DNA from: Deltaproteobacteria bacterium
Lineage (GTDB): Bacteria; Desulfobacterota; Desulfuromonadia; Geobacterales; Pseudopelobacteraceae
Assembly: GCA_021778115.1 (NCBI GenBank)
Contig: JAJYCS010000018.1
Span: 1-35,908, forward strand
Direction: 5' to 3'
DNA length: 35,908 nucleotides
In this document: positions 10,065 through 18,163 of the stretch, piece after piece
Layout: every line of letters starts with the position of its first letter
How positions within the stretch are numbered: position 1 is the first letter of the stretch
Notes under the pieces: generated by a model
Seen by the model: only the letters and a program-made list of their open reading frames with translations
Told to the model about the DNA's origin: nothing
Database searches by the model: none
Made by a program: the position numbers and the translations under genes

Positions 10065-11654
10065 ATGCCTAAGGGAGCCGGATGGCGCATCACCCTGATT
10101 ATCACCTTTATCGCCCTGTCCTGCATCTACCTGGTGCCTACACTGGCCCCCACGCTCCCCTCCTGGTGGAAGGGGCTGTTGCCCAAGGATAAGATCAGCC
10201 TGGGACTTGACCTGCAGGGAGGGACTCATCTGGTGCTTGAGGTGGAGACCCAGAAAGCGGTGGAAGGGACTCTGGATCTGGTGGCGACCGATCTTGAGGA
10301 TACCCTGAACGGCAAAAACCTGCGGTTCAAGCGGATCAGCCGCTCCGGGCCCGACACGGTCACTATTGTGCTGTATGAGAAGGATACCGCCGCAGCGGTG
10401 CAGCAGCTGCTGAAGGACAAGTACCGGGAGTACGAGATCACCCCGTCGGTGGAAGATGGGGGGATGTTCGGTATCCGTCTGCGGATGAAGGAACAGGACA
10501 TCCAGGATCGCAAGGATAAGGCGGTGGCCCAGGCCCTGGAGACCATCAGGAACCGGATCGATCAGTTCGGCGTCTCCGAACCGGTCATTGCCCGTCAGGG
10601 GACGAATCAGATCGTTGTGCAGCTGCCCGGTATCAAGGACCCCCAACGGGCCATCGACCTGATCGGAAGGACCGCCCGTCTTGAGTTCAAGATGGTTAGG
10701 GAGGGGGTCACCCCAACCGGTCCGATCCCGGATGACGCCGAGGTGCTGAACGAAAAGGTCGTTGATCCCACCACCGGCGCGGTCAATGAGACCCCCTTCG
10801 TGGTGGATAAGAAGGCCCTGATCACCGGTGATCTTCTCACCGACGCGCAGGTCCGGATCGACTCCCAGTTCAACCAGCCGTACGTCGCCATTGAATTCAA
10901 TTCGCTGGGGGCCAAGCTGTTCGACCAGATTACCGCCGCTAACGTGGGGAAACGGTTTGCCATCGTGCTGGACAACACCATCTATTCTGCGCCGGTGATC
11001 AGGGAACGGATCTCCGGAGGTTCCGCGCAGATATCGGGAAACTTCACCGAGAAGACCGCCTCCGATCTGGCCATTGTGCTGCGGGCCGGCGCCCTGCCGG
11101 CGCCGGTCAAGGTGATCCAGAACGTGACCGTGGGGGCCTCCCTGGGTAAGGATTCCATCGACAAGGGGCTCATGGCCGGCGCCATAGGGGTGCTGCTGGT
11201 GATCGGCTTCATGGCCGTCTACTACAAGCTGGCCGGTATGGTGGCCAATCTGGGGATGGTGCTGAACATCATCTACCTGTTGGGTTCCCTGGCGGCCCTG
11301 GGGGCAACCCTCACCCTGCCGGGTATTGCCGCCATCGTGTTGCTGATCGGGATGTCGGTGGACGCCAACGTGATCATCTTTGAGCGGATACGGGAAGAAC
11401 TGCGGTTGGGCAAATCCCCCAAGGCGGCCCTGGATGCCGGTTACGATCGGGCGTTCTTGACCATCATGGACTCCCACGTCACCGCCCTGATTACCGCTGC
11501 GGTCCTGTTTCAGTTCGGTACCGGCCCGGTGAAAGGGTTTGCGGTGTCGCTGTCACTGGGTATCATCATCAACCTGTTCACCTCCCTGACCGGCACCAGG
11601 GTGATCTTTGACCTCTTCCTGCACAAGGGGCGGGTCAAAAAGATGAGCATATAA
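10065..11654 (+). CDS. secD: protein translocase subunit SecD
   Basis: Proton-driven subunit of the SecDF complex that helps pull proteins through SecYEG on the periplasmic side. It has one N-terminal membrane segment, then LGLDLQGGTHLVLEV near residue 46, a large periplasmic region with IRNRIDQFGVSEPVI, and five C-terminal membrane helices with the conserved TLPGIAAIVLLIGMSVDANVII segment. I place the start at ATG 10065 (529 residues), because AAAGGAGA at 10049-10056 is correctly spaced from it; the GTG at 10059 is too close to that ribosome site. It is separated from secF by only 16 bases. Confidence 0.95.
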   Translation: MPKGAGWRITLIITFIALSCIYLVPTLAPTLPSWWKGLLPKDKISLGLDLQGGTHLVLEVETQKAVEGTLDLVATDLEDTLNGKNLRFKRISRSGPDTVTIVLYEKDTAAAVQQLLKDKYREYEITPSVEDGGMFGIRLRMKEQDIQDRKDKAVAQALETIRNRIDQFGVSEPVIARQGTNQIVVQLPGIKDPQRAIDLIGRTARLEFKMVREGVTPTGPIPDDAEVLNEKVVDPTTGAVNETPFVVDKKALITGDLLTDAQVRIDSQFNQPYVAIEFNSLGAKLFDQITAANVGKRFAIVLDNTIYSAPVIRERISGGSAQISGNFTEKTASDLAIVLRAGALPAPVKVIQNVTVGASLGKDSIDKGLMAGAIGVLLVIGFMAVYYKLAGMVANLGMVLNIIYLLGSLAALGATLTLPGIAAIVLLIGMSVDANVIIFERIREELRLGKSPKAALDAGYDRAFLTIMDSHVTALITAAVLFQFGTGPVKGFAVSLSLGIIINLFTSLTGTRVIFDLFLHKGRVKKMSI

Positions 11655-11670
11655 AGGGGAGGCCACTGCC

Positions 11671-12615
11671 ATGCTTGAACTGTTAGGCAAGACCAACATA
11701 GACTTCATCGGAAAACGGAAATACGCCTTCGTGATCTCCGCCCTCATCTCGATCATCGGGATCATCGCCATCATCCAGATGAGCAGGGGTGTCGCCAACA
11801 TGGGGGTCGATTTTACCGGTGGCACCACGGTGCAGCTGAAGTTCGACCGCCCGGTGGCCCTGGCCGATGCCCGTGCGGCGCTGCATGCAGCCGGGATCAC
11901 CGATCTGGAGCTCCAGGAGATCAAGGAGGGGAATAAGCTGCTGGTGAAGCTGGGCAAGCAGGACCACCTGGCGGTGGGGCAGGCGGCGACCGTGATACCG
12001 GCCGCCTTCACCAAGGCGATGCCCAGCCTGCAGGTGACCATCGACAGCACCACGGAGATCGGCCCGGCCATCGGCGACAAGCTGCGCAAGGATACCATGA
12101 TCGCGGTGGCCATCTCCATGCTGGGGATCATCCTCTACATCGCCTGGCGTTTTGACTTCAAATTCGGCATCGGCGCCGTAGTGGCCACCCTCCATGACGT
12201 GTTGGCCATGTTTGCCGCCTACTACGCCACCGGCCGTGAGTTCAATCTGCTTTTCATCACTGCGGTCTTGACCATCGCCGGTTACTCCCTGACCGATACG
12301 GTGGTGGTCTTCGACCGGATTCGGGAGAACCTGCACAAGGATCTGAAGGGCTCACTCCATACCATCTTTAATCGCAGCATCAACGAGGTGCTCTCCCGAA
12401 GCATCATCACCTCCCTTACCACCTTCCTCTCCGCCTCGGCACTCTTCTTCTTCGGGGGTGAGGTAATCCACGACTTCTCCTTCGCCCTCCTGGTGGGGAT
12501 TATCGTTGGGGCCTATTCATCGGTCTTTGTGGCCAGTCCCATCGTGATCCTTCTGGAGGAACGGGCGCAGCGCAAGCACAATGCCGCGGCCCCCTCGCCG
12601 GTCAAGGCCTCGTGA
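11671..12615 (+). CDS. secF: protein translocase subunit SecF
   Basis: Partner of SecD in the inner membrane. The 314-residue protein has an N-terminal membrane helix, the periplasmic MGVDFTGGTTVQLKF motif, TEIGPAIGDKLRKDT, and then five membrane helices with GYSLTDTVVVFDRIREN, the SecF counterpart of the proton-conducting region. The ribosome site AAAGGGGAGG precedes ATG 11671. The following TPR gene starts 9 bases after the stop. Confidence 0.95.
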   Translation: MLELLGKTNIDFIGKRKYAFVISALISIIGIIAIIQMSRGVANMGVDFTGGTTVQLKFDRPVALADARAALHAAGITDLELQEIKEGNKLLVKLGKQDHLAVGQAATVIPAAFTKAMPSLQVTIDSTTEIGPAIGDKLRKDTMIAVAISMLGIILYIAWRFDFKFGIGAVVATLHDVLAMFAAYYATGREFNLLFITAVLTIAGYSLTDTVVVFDRIRENLHKDLKGSLHTIFNRSINEVLSRSIITSLTTFLSASALFFFGGEVIHDFSFALLVGIIVGAYSSVFVASPIVILLEERAQRKHNAAAPSPVKAS

Positions 12616-12624
12616 GGAGCAGCC

Positions 12625-13185
12625 ATGCGTAAGGAATCCATCACCTTCGGGATAGCCGGCCTGATCATCGGTTTTCTGTTGGGGATACTGGTGGAGGGAA
12701 AGCTGATGGAGCGCCATGGCGTCCCGGTGCCGTTAACGGCGCAAAGCGGGGGCGCGATGCTCAATCCGGCGGCTATGAACACCCGGATTGCCGAGCTTGC
12801 ACGGCTGGCCCTCAAGGACCCCACAAACGCCCAGGGGTGGGCGGCCCTGGGCAATGCCTATTTTGACGCCCATAATCCTCAGAAGGCGGTACAGGCTTAT
12901 GCCAAGGCGTTGCAGCTGAATCCGAACGATCCCAATGTCCTGACCGATCAGGGGGTCATGTTCCGCGCCCTGGGTTTTTTCGACAAGGCGCTGGATAACT
13001 TCGAGAAGGCCAACCGTCTCAATCCGCACCACCTGCAGAGCCTCTTCAACAGCGGTATTGTTTATGCGGTTGACCTGAAACAACCGGCCAAGGCACGGCC
13101 GATTTTCGAGCAGGTGGCGCGCCTGGCGGGCGGTAGCGACCTGGGCAACCAGGCCCGTGATATGCTGCAACAGCTGCCCAAATAA
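12625..13185 (+). CDS. membrane-anchored TPR protein
   Basis: A 186-residue protein with a single N-terminal membrane segment (about residues 7-24, rich in Gly, Ile and Leu) and no cleavage site, followed by about three tetratricopeptide repeats from residue 55 on. Repeat features such as AWAALGNAYF-type WxxLG spacing and ALQLNPNDPNVL and ANRLNPHHL linkers are plain. TPR domains bind other proteins; the topology implies a periplasmic or cytoplasmic scaffold at the inner membrane. Its position directly after secF suggests a role near export or envelope assembly, but no specific partner can be named. Confidence 0.82.
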   Translation: MRKESITFGIAGLIIGFLLGILVEGKLMERHGVPVPLTAQSGGAMLNPAAMNTRIAELARLALKDPTNAQGWAALGNAYFDAHNPQKAVQAYAKALQLNPNDPNVLTDQGVMFRALGFFDKALDNFEKANRLNPHHLQSLFNSGIVYAVDLKQPAKARPIFEQVARLAGGSDLGNQARDMLQQLPK

Positions 13186-13196
13186 GGAGCCGGTAG

Positions 13197-13214
13197 CCCC
13201 CTCTCCGGAGGGGG
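13197..13214 (+). promoter_or_regulatory. hairpin that would occlude the recJ ribosome site
   Basis: CCCCCTC (13197-13203) pairs perfectly with GAGGGGG (13208-13214) around a TCCG loop. The 3' arm contains the only good Shine-Dalgarno sequence for recJ ATG 13224. It could limit recJ translation, or it could be a weak terminator after the sec-TPR genes, though only a few T residues follow. Confidence 0.45.
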
Positions 13215-13223
13215 TTGCTGTTT

Positions 13224-14942
13224 ATGCCGACCGAATGGATTCTGAAAGAGGCCGATCAGGCCGTTGTTACCGCCCTGGCCGGGGAGTTGCACCTGCAACC
13301 GGCCACGGCGCGGCTCCTGGTGAGCCGTGGCCTGGAGGATCCGGCCACGGCGCGGGCCTTTCTGAACCCCTCCCTGACCGATATGCTGGACCCCTTTCTG
13401 CTGGCCGGCATGGAACAGGCGGTGGCGCGACTGGTCACCGCGCGGCGAAAGCAGGAACAGGTCTGCATCTACGGTGACTACGACGTGGACGGTGTAACCG
13501 CCACGGCCATGCTGGTGTCGGGCCTGACCTCCCTGGGACTCCGTGTGGGGTATCATATCCCTCACCGGCTGGAGGACGGTTACGGTCTGAACAACGAGGC
13601 GCTGCAGGCGATACGAACCTCCGGCGCCACCCTCTGCGTTACGGTGGATTGCGGGATGACCGCCCTTGCGGAGGCCGCCTTCTGCCAAACCATCGCTCTC
13701 GACCTGATCATCACCGATCATCACCAGCCGTTGGAGCGGTTGCCTGACGCCTGTGCGGTGGTCAACCCCCACCGGTCGGATTGTGGGTATCCGTTCAAGG
13801 GGCTCGCCGGGGTCGGGGTGGCCTTCAATCTGCTGGTGGCGCTCCGTGGGCGGCTGCGGGGAGAGGGGACCTTTGCGGATAACGGTCCCGATCTGCGGCA
13901 ATGGCTTGATCTGGTGGCCTTGGGGACCGTGGCCGATGTGGTGCCCCTTACCGGGCAGAACCGGCTGCTGGTGGCGGCCGGTCTGCAGCGGATGGGCGCC
14001 GTTACCCGCATCGGGATGGCGGCGTTGAAAAAGGTTGCCGGCATCAGCGGCGAGGTTACCGCCGGTCAGGTCGGGTTCAGGCTGGCGCCGCGGGTGAACG
14101 CCGCCGGCCGTCTGGAGAGCGCCGTGCCGGGGGTTGAACTGCTCCTGACCGCTGATCCTGTGGTGGCGGAGACCTTGGCAACAGAACTGGATGAGGCCAA
14201 TAGCGAACGCCAGGCGGTGGAACGGCGCATGCTGGAAGAGGCGGTGCGCCTGCTTGAGCAGGGAGGCGGGGTCAATGGCCGGCATAGCATCGTGCTGGCC
14301 TCCGAAGGCTGGCACCCCGGCGTGGTCGGGATCGTCGCCTCACGGCTGGCTGAACGGTACTATCGTCCGACGATCCTGCTGGCGTTGCAGGATGACGGCG
14401 CCGCCAAGGGGTCCGGCCGCAGTATCCCCGGCTTTCATCTGTTGGAGGCGTTGCATGATTGCGCCCCGCTCTTGACCCGCTACGGCGGTCATCGGGCCGC
14501 TGCCGGGGTAGCGTTGTCCGCCGACCAGGCCGATGCCTTTGTGGCGGCCTTTGAACGGGCCGCTGCCGAACGGCTCGATCAGCAGACCCTGATTCCTCGC
14601 CTGTCGCTGGACGTGGAACTGGAGCCAGGCGAGTTGACCCCGACGCTGGTTGCCGACCTGCAGCGGCTGGCCCCGTTCGGCGCCGGCAATCCTGAGCCGG
14701 TGGTCTGTATCAGAGGCCTGACGGTGATGGAACAGAAGGTGGTGGGCAGCGAACACCTGCGGTTGAGGCTGGGGCGGGGACGACACTACATCAACGCTAT
14801 CGCCTGGCGGATGGCGGGGCGTCCGGCGCCGGAATTGCTGGATCTGGCCGGAGTGCCCGAAATTGATACCTGGGGCGGGGGGAGCAGGCTCCAGATACGG
14901 GTGAAGGATCTGAAACCGACGGAGCGGCGCCATGCTACGTGA
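13224..14942 (+). CDS. recJ: single-stranded-DNA-specific 5'-3' exonuclease RecJ
   Basis: Degrades single-stranded DNA 5' to 3' in recombination and mismatch/base-excision repair. The 572-residue protein shows the DHH phosphoesterase motifs: IYGDYDVDGVTATAML (motif I), VTVDCGMTALAEA, ITDHHQP (DHH motif), VALGTVADVVPL, and the C-terminal DHHA1 motif RYGGHRAAAGVALS, followed by the OB domain. The ATG at 13224 is preferred over TTG 13215, because the ribosome site GGAGGGGG is too close to the latter. That ribosome site lies in a hairpin. The 3' end overlaps the cation transporter gene by 11 bases. Confidence 0.95.
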   Translation: MPTEWILKEADQAVVTALAGELHLQPATARLLVSRGLEDPATARAFLNPSLTDMLDPFLLAGMEQAVARLVTARRKQEQVCIYGDYDVDGVTATAMLVSGLTSLGLRVGYHIPHRLEDGYGLNNEALQAIRTSGATLCVTVDCGMTALAEAAFCQTIALDLIITDHHQPLERLPDACAVVNPHRSDCGYPFKGLAGVGVAFNLLVALRGRLRGEGTFADNGPDLRQWLDLVALGTVADVVPLTGQNRLLVAAGLQRMGAVTRIGMAALKKVAGISGEVTAGQVGFRLAPRVNAAGRLESAVPGVELLLTADPVVAETLATELDEANSERQAVERRMLEEAVRLLEQGGGVNGRHSIVLASEGWHPGVVGIVASRLAERYYRPTILLALQDDGAAKGSGRSIPGFHLLEALHDCAPLLTRYGGHRAAAGVALSADQADAFVAAFERAAAERLDQQTLIPRLSLDVELEPGELTPTLVADLQRLAPFGAGNPEPVVCIRGLTVMEQKVVGSEHLRLRLGRGRHYINAIAWRMAGRPAPELLDLAGVPEIDTWGGGSRLQIRVKDLKPTERRHAT

Positions 14943-15831
14943 CGAGAGATTTGACAAGGCTGAACGGATCATCACCATCGGTTTCTGGATCAATGCCGTT
15001 CTGATGGCGATGAAACTGGCCGCCGGCCATTGGGGCCATTCGGAAGCGGTCTTTGCCGACGGTATTGAGAGCGGCTGTGACTTTGTCGCCATCTTTACCA
15101 CCCTGTTCGCCTTGCGAATGGGGCGCCAGAGGTTCGACGAGCGTCATCCCTACGGCCATGGCAAGGCGGAATCCCTGGCAGCGGCGGTGGTGGCCCTGCT
15201 GATCATCGGGACCGGTCTCTGGATCCTGGTTGAGTCGGTGCAGATCATCCTCCAGCACCGGTACCAATCGCCGGGCCTGATCGCCATTGTTGCTGCTACG
15301 GTCACCATTGTCATCAAGGAGCTGCTCTACCGCTGGTCCATGAAGACCGGTTCAAGCCTGGGCAGTCCGGCCCTGATGGCGGTGGCCAAGGACCACCGCA
15401 AGGATGCCGTCACCTCGGTTTCGACGCTGGTCGGGGTCGTGGGGGCCTGGTTCGGCTACGGCATCATGGACCCACTGGCCGCCGGGCTGACCGCCTTCTT
15501 CATCCTGCATATCGGGTGGGAGACCATGAGCGGCGCAGCCCATGACCTGATGGACGGCGCCGCCCCCGATGAGTTCAACCGTGCGGTGGCTGAGCTGGCC
15601 GCAGGGGTGGAGCATGTCGAGCATGTCCATGAGATACGCACCCGGCGCTCAGGCCAGTATTACATCGTCGATCTCAAGCTGGACATGGATCCGGAGATGA
15701 CGGTGAAACAGTCCCACGACGTGGCGACGGCGGTCAAGCGGCTGATCTTTGACCGGATGCACAACGTCGGTGATGTGATGATCCATGTCAACCCCCACGA
15801 TGAAGAGCATGAAGACCTGATCAGGTTATAG
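14932..15831 (+). CDS. cation diffusion facilitator (FieF-like metal/H+ antiporter)
   Basis: Exports divalent metal ions such as Zn2+ or Fe2+ from the cytoplasm by proton exchange. The 299-residue protein has about six membrane helices, the metal-site aspartates in FADGIESGCDFV (TM2) and AKDHRKDAVTSV (TM5), the conserved HPYGHGKAE loop after TM3, and a soluble C-terminal domain with VEHVHEIRTRRSG and MIHVNPHDEEH. Metal specificity cannot be read with certainty: the TM2 site has the order D-x3-C/D rather than a classical DxxxD. The start ATG lies inside the end of recJ, and an orphan cas6 follows three bases after the stop. Confidence 0.9.
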   Translation: MLRDERFDKAERIITIGFWINAVLMAMKLAAGHWGHSEAVFADGIESGCDFVAIFTTLFALRMGRQRFDERHPYGHGKAESLAAAVVALLIIGTGLWILVESVQIILQHRYQSPGLIAIVAATVTIVIKELLYRWSMKTGSSLGSPALMAVAKDHRKDAVTSVSTLVGVVGAWFGYGIMDPLAAGLTAFFILHIGWETMSGAAHDLMDGAAPDEFNRAVAELAAGVEHVEHVHEIRTRRSGQYYIVDLKLDMDPEMTVKQSHDVATAVKRLIFDRMHNVGDVMIHVNPHDEEHEDLIRL

Positions 15832-15834
15832 GTC

Positions 15835-16620
15835 GTGGATCTGAACCTTGTCAGGCTCTGTCTGCCGATTCCCCGTGCCGCCGAACAGCTGCTGACCCAG
15901 GCTCTGGCCAGTAATCATGCCGGGTTCGAGCAGTCCCTGCCGTACCTCTGCCGCCGTGCCCTTGCCACTGATCCGGAACTGGTGCGTCGGCATCAGAAGC
16001 CGGGGTTGCCGTTCATCTTCTCCATCCCCAGTGCAGGCAGTATGCAGTGCACGCTGCTGGGACCCGCCATTGCCGAACTGTCTCTCATAGTGGCCACCGT
16101 GGCCTCATTGGCCCATCTGCCGCCGATCTCTCCCCTCACTGCCCTGGATTATCAGGGGCAGACCGTTCCGCTTCGCCCGGCATCGGCAGAGCTGCCCGTG
16201 CTGTCGCTGGCCCAGATGCTGGACCTTGCTACCCCCCGCTATGCCGGCTGTCGCAGCATCCGGGTGACGGTGCAGACCCCGTTGCGTCTGATGGCCGTGG
16301 GGCGGGAACAGACCCGCTTCGACGGGTCCCGGTTTGTGCGTGCCGCGCTGCGGCGGCTTTCTTCGTTGGCGGCCTATTACGGCGTTGCTGCCGATCCGGA
16401 ATTGATCATCCGCCTGATCGGATCCTCTGCTGCGCTCCACCTGCGGGATGCACAGCCGTTACCTCCAGGCCGGGGGTGGCGGGGGATGCTGGGCAGTTTC
16501 AGTCTTGCAGGCGAGTCGTGCCAAGAGCTGGGACCGTGGCTGGAGGTGGGGTCGTTGCTGCATCTGGGTAAAGGCGCCGCCTTCGGTCAAGGCGCCTTTC
16601 AGGTGGTCCCGGTTTCTTGA
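15835..16620 (+). CDS. cas6: orphan Cas6-family RAMP protein (CRISPR RNA endoribonuclease-like)
   Basis: A 261-residue protein. The second half matches Cas6 C-terminal RAMP domains: IRVTVQTPLRLMAVG, then FVRAALRRLSSLAAYYG near residue 180, and the terminal glycine-rich loop HLGKGAAFGQGAFQVV. Cas6 enzymes cut CRISPR repeat RNA. Here no repeat array and no other cas gene is visible within the window; the gene is coupled to the cation transporter gene (three bases apart, GTG start, weak ribosome site). The catalytic residues of Cas6 are poorly conserved, so activity cannot be judged. It could process RNA from a distant array in trans, or be a domesticated RAMP with another RNA target. Confidence 0.78.
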   Translation: MDLNLVRLCLPIPRAAEQLLTQALASNHAGFEQSLPYLCRRALATDPELVRRHQKPGLPFIFSIPSAGSMQCTLLGPAIAELSLIVATVASLAHLPPISPLTALDYQGQTVPLRPASAELPVLSLAQMLDLATPRYAGCRSIRVTVQTPLRLMAVGREQTRFDGSRFVRAALRRLSSLAAYYGVAADPELIIRLIGSSAALHLRDAQPLPPGRGWRGMLGSFSLAGESCQELGPWLEVGSLLHLGKGAAFGQGAFQVVPVS

Positions 16621-16646
16621 CAGGATAACTGCCGCTCAGGTATTAC
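16617..16646 (+). promoter_or_regulatory. promoter of the radical SAM/ACP gene cluster, possibly leaderless
   Basis: TTGACA (16617-16622), an 18-base spacer and TATTAC (16641-16646). The predicted start of transcription falls at about 16652-16654, on the ATG at 16653, which has no Shine-Dalgarno sequence. This points to a leaderless mRNA for the first gene. The -35 box overlaps the cas6 stop codon. Confidence 0.6.
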
Positions 16647-16652
16647 ACTGCA

Positions 16653-17507
16653 ATGTCCGTTCTCCGCTCTCGGGCCTCGGCCTGCCATGCCATAACCGTT
16701 GATGTTGAAGACTGGTACCATGTCTGCGGTTACCTCCCTGCCCAGGAGCGGATGCGCCAGCACGAGCGGGTTGAGCAGGCGGTTGGTCTTGTGCTGGAAC
16801 TGCTGCGGACCTGCGGGGTGCGGGGGACGTTCTTTATGCTGGGTTCCGTGGCGCAGCAGCACCCGGACCTGGCGCCGCGCATTGCCGCAGAGGGGCACGA
16901 ACTGGCCTCCCACGGCTGGTCGCACCGGTTGGTGACCGAACTCACGCCTGAAGAGTTCGGCGTGGAGCTGGCACAAACCGCCGATCTGCTGGAACGACAG
17001 ACCGGATACCGCCCGTGGGGGTTTCGCGCCCCGCGCTGGTCCTTAAGCAGGGAGACGACCCCCTGGGCCTTTGCGACCCTGGCAGCGCAGGGGTATCGTT
17101 ACGACAGTAGCCTGACCCCCCTGGCACTGATCGGTGATCCTCAAGGGCACCGCAGTCCCCACCGGATTGAAACCCCCAGCGGTCACCTCTGGGAGCTGCC
17201 CCCCCTGGTGACGCCGACCCCGTTCGGCAATCTCCCCACCGGCGGTGGCTGGGGATTCCGTTTTTTCCCCAGGTCATTGCTCAGATGGACGTTGCAGGGG
17301 TACCAGCGGCACGGACTGCCGGGGGTTTTGTTTCTGCATCCCCGCGAACTCGATCCCGATGGCCCCCGGCTGCACCTGGGCCCGCTACGGGAGTTCGTTG
17401 CCTATGGTCCCCGTTCCAGCGCCGCCGACCGCCTGGAACCGCTGCTGAGACGTGGTACCTTCAGGCCGTTGCGGGAGCTGGTGGAATCATGGCAGACTGC
17501 ATCCTGA
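16653..17507 (+). CDS. polysaccharide deacetylase, DUF3473 type
   Basis: NodB-fold carbohydrate esterase expected to remove N-acetyl groups from an amino sugar using a divalent metal. The 284-residue protein shows TVDVEDWYH (metal and catalytic aspartates, residues 15-23), SHGWSHR with metal-binding H87 and H91, FRAPRWSLS, and a C-terminal region (FLHPRELDPDGPRL to FRPLREL) typical of the DUF3473 deacetylases associated with exopolysaccharide loci. There is no signal peptide, so it should act in the cytoplasm on a nucleotide sugar, lipid-linked sugar or glycolipid. It is the first gene of the cluster and overlaps the glycosyltransferase gene by 19 bases. The substrate is unknown; the neighbours suggest a glycolipid-like molecule. 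Confidence 0.85.
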   Translation: MSVLRSRASACHAITVDVEDWYHVCGYLPAQERMRQHERVEQAVGLVLELLRTCGVRGTFFMLGSVAQQHPDLAPRIAAEGHELASHGWSHRLVTELTPEEFGVELAQTADLLERQTGYRPWGFRAPRWSLSRETTPWAFATLAAQGYRYDSSLTPLALIGDPQGHRSPHRIETPSGHLWELPPLVTPTPFGNLPTGGGWGFRFFPRSLLRWTLQGYQRHGLPGVLFLHPRELDPDGPRLHLGPLREFVAYGPRSSAADRLEPLLRRGTFRPLRELVESWQTAS

Positions 17508-18151
17508 TACCGGCCTATAACGCCGCCCGTACCCTGCGGCAGGTGGCTGTCGACGCTCTGGCGCAGGGGCTGCCAGTGGTGGTGGTAGATGACGGCTCCC
17601 ATGACGGCACGGCAAGCCAGGTTGACGGTCTGCCGGTAACCGTCATTCGCCATACAGCCAACCGGGGGAAGGGGGCAGCCCTGCGTACCGGTTTTGACTG
17701 GGCCCTGGCAAACGGGTATACTGGCATCATCACGCTGGATGCCGACGGACAGCATGATCCCTCCGCCATTCCCCGTCTGGCGGCCGCTGCGCAGGTAGGG
17801 GGCTTCGGCATCCTGCTGGCCTCGCGGCAGAGCCAGTTTGATCAGATGGCGGGCCTGCGCAAGGTATGGAACCGTTTTGGCGTCTGGTGCCTCCGCACCC
17901 GGACCGGGTTTGAGATCAGCGACAGTCAGTCCGGCTTTCGTTACTATCGAGCCGACCTGCTGCGGTCGGTGGTGCTGGAAAAGGATGGCTACGACCTGGA
18001 GATGGAGCTGCTCATGAAGTGCTGGCGGGCCGGTTTCCGTATCGGTTCGCTGCCGGTGCCGGCACGGGTGGCAGACGGCCGCGCAACCAGCCATTATCGG
18101 GCGGTGCCGGATACCTGGAACATCTGTATGACGTTCCTGAAGTATATGTAG
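17489..18151 (+). CDS. family 2 glycosyltransferase, polyprenyl-phosphate-sugar-synthase-like
   Basis: A 220-residue GT-A fold glycosyltransferase without membrane helices. It has ILIPAYNAARTL at the N terminus, VVVVDDGSHDGTA, the metal-binding DxD in ITLDADGQHDP (D84, D86), and DSQSGFRYYR, which corresponds to the acceptor region of dolichyl/polyprenyl-phosphate mannose synthase-like enzymes. It would move a sugar from a nucleotide donor to a lipid-phosphate or other lipid acceptor. ATG 17489 is chosen because the family starts there; GGGAG lies about ten bases upstream. It overlaps the deacetylase gene by 19 bases and precedes a radical SAM gene by 12. Donor and acceptor cannot be told. Confidence 0.85.
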   Translation: MADCILIPAYNAARTLRQVAVDALAQGLPVVVVDDGSHDGTASQVDGLPVTVIRHTANRGKGAALRTGFDWALANGYTGIITLDADGQHDPSAIPRLAAAAQVGGFGILLASRQSQFDQMAGLRKVWNRFGVWCLRTRTGFEISDSQSGFRYYRADLLRSVVLEKDGYDLEMELLMKCWRAGFRIGSLPVPARVADGRATSHYRAVPDTWNICMTFLKYM

Positions 18152-18163
18152 CGAGGGCGCTGG

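Noticed and set aside
16570-16599. Perfect 9-bp inverted repeat AAAGGCGCC/GGCGCCTTT in the 3' end of cas6 as a terminator
   Set aside because: It encodes the conserved glycine-rich Cas6 loop (GKGAAFGQGAF), has no T run after it, and the repeat follows from repeated Gly-Ala-Phe codons.
15835-16653. CRISPR array beside cas6
   Set aside because: No regularly spaced repeats are present on either strand here or elsewhere in the window.
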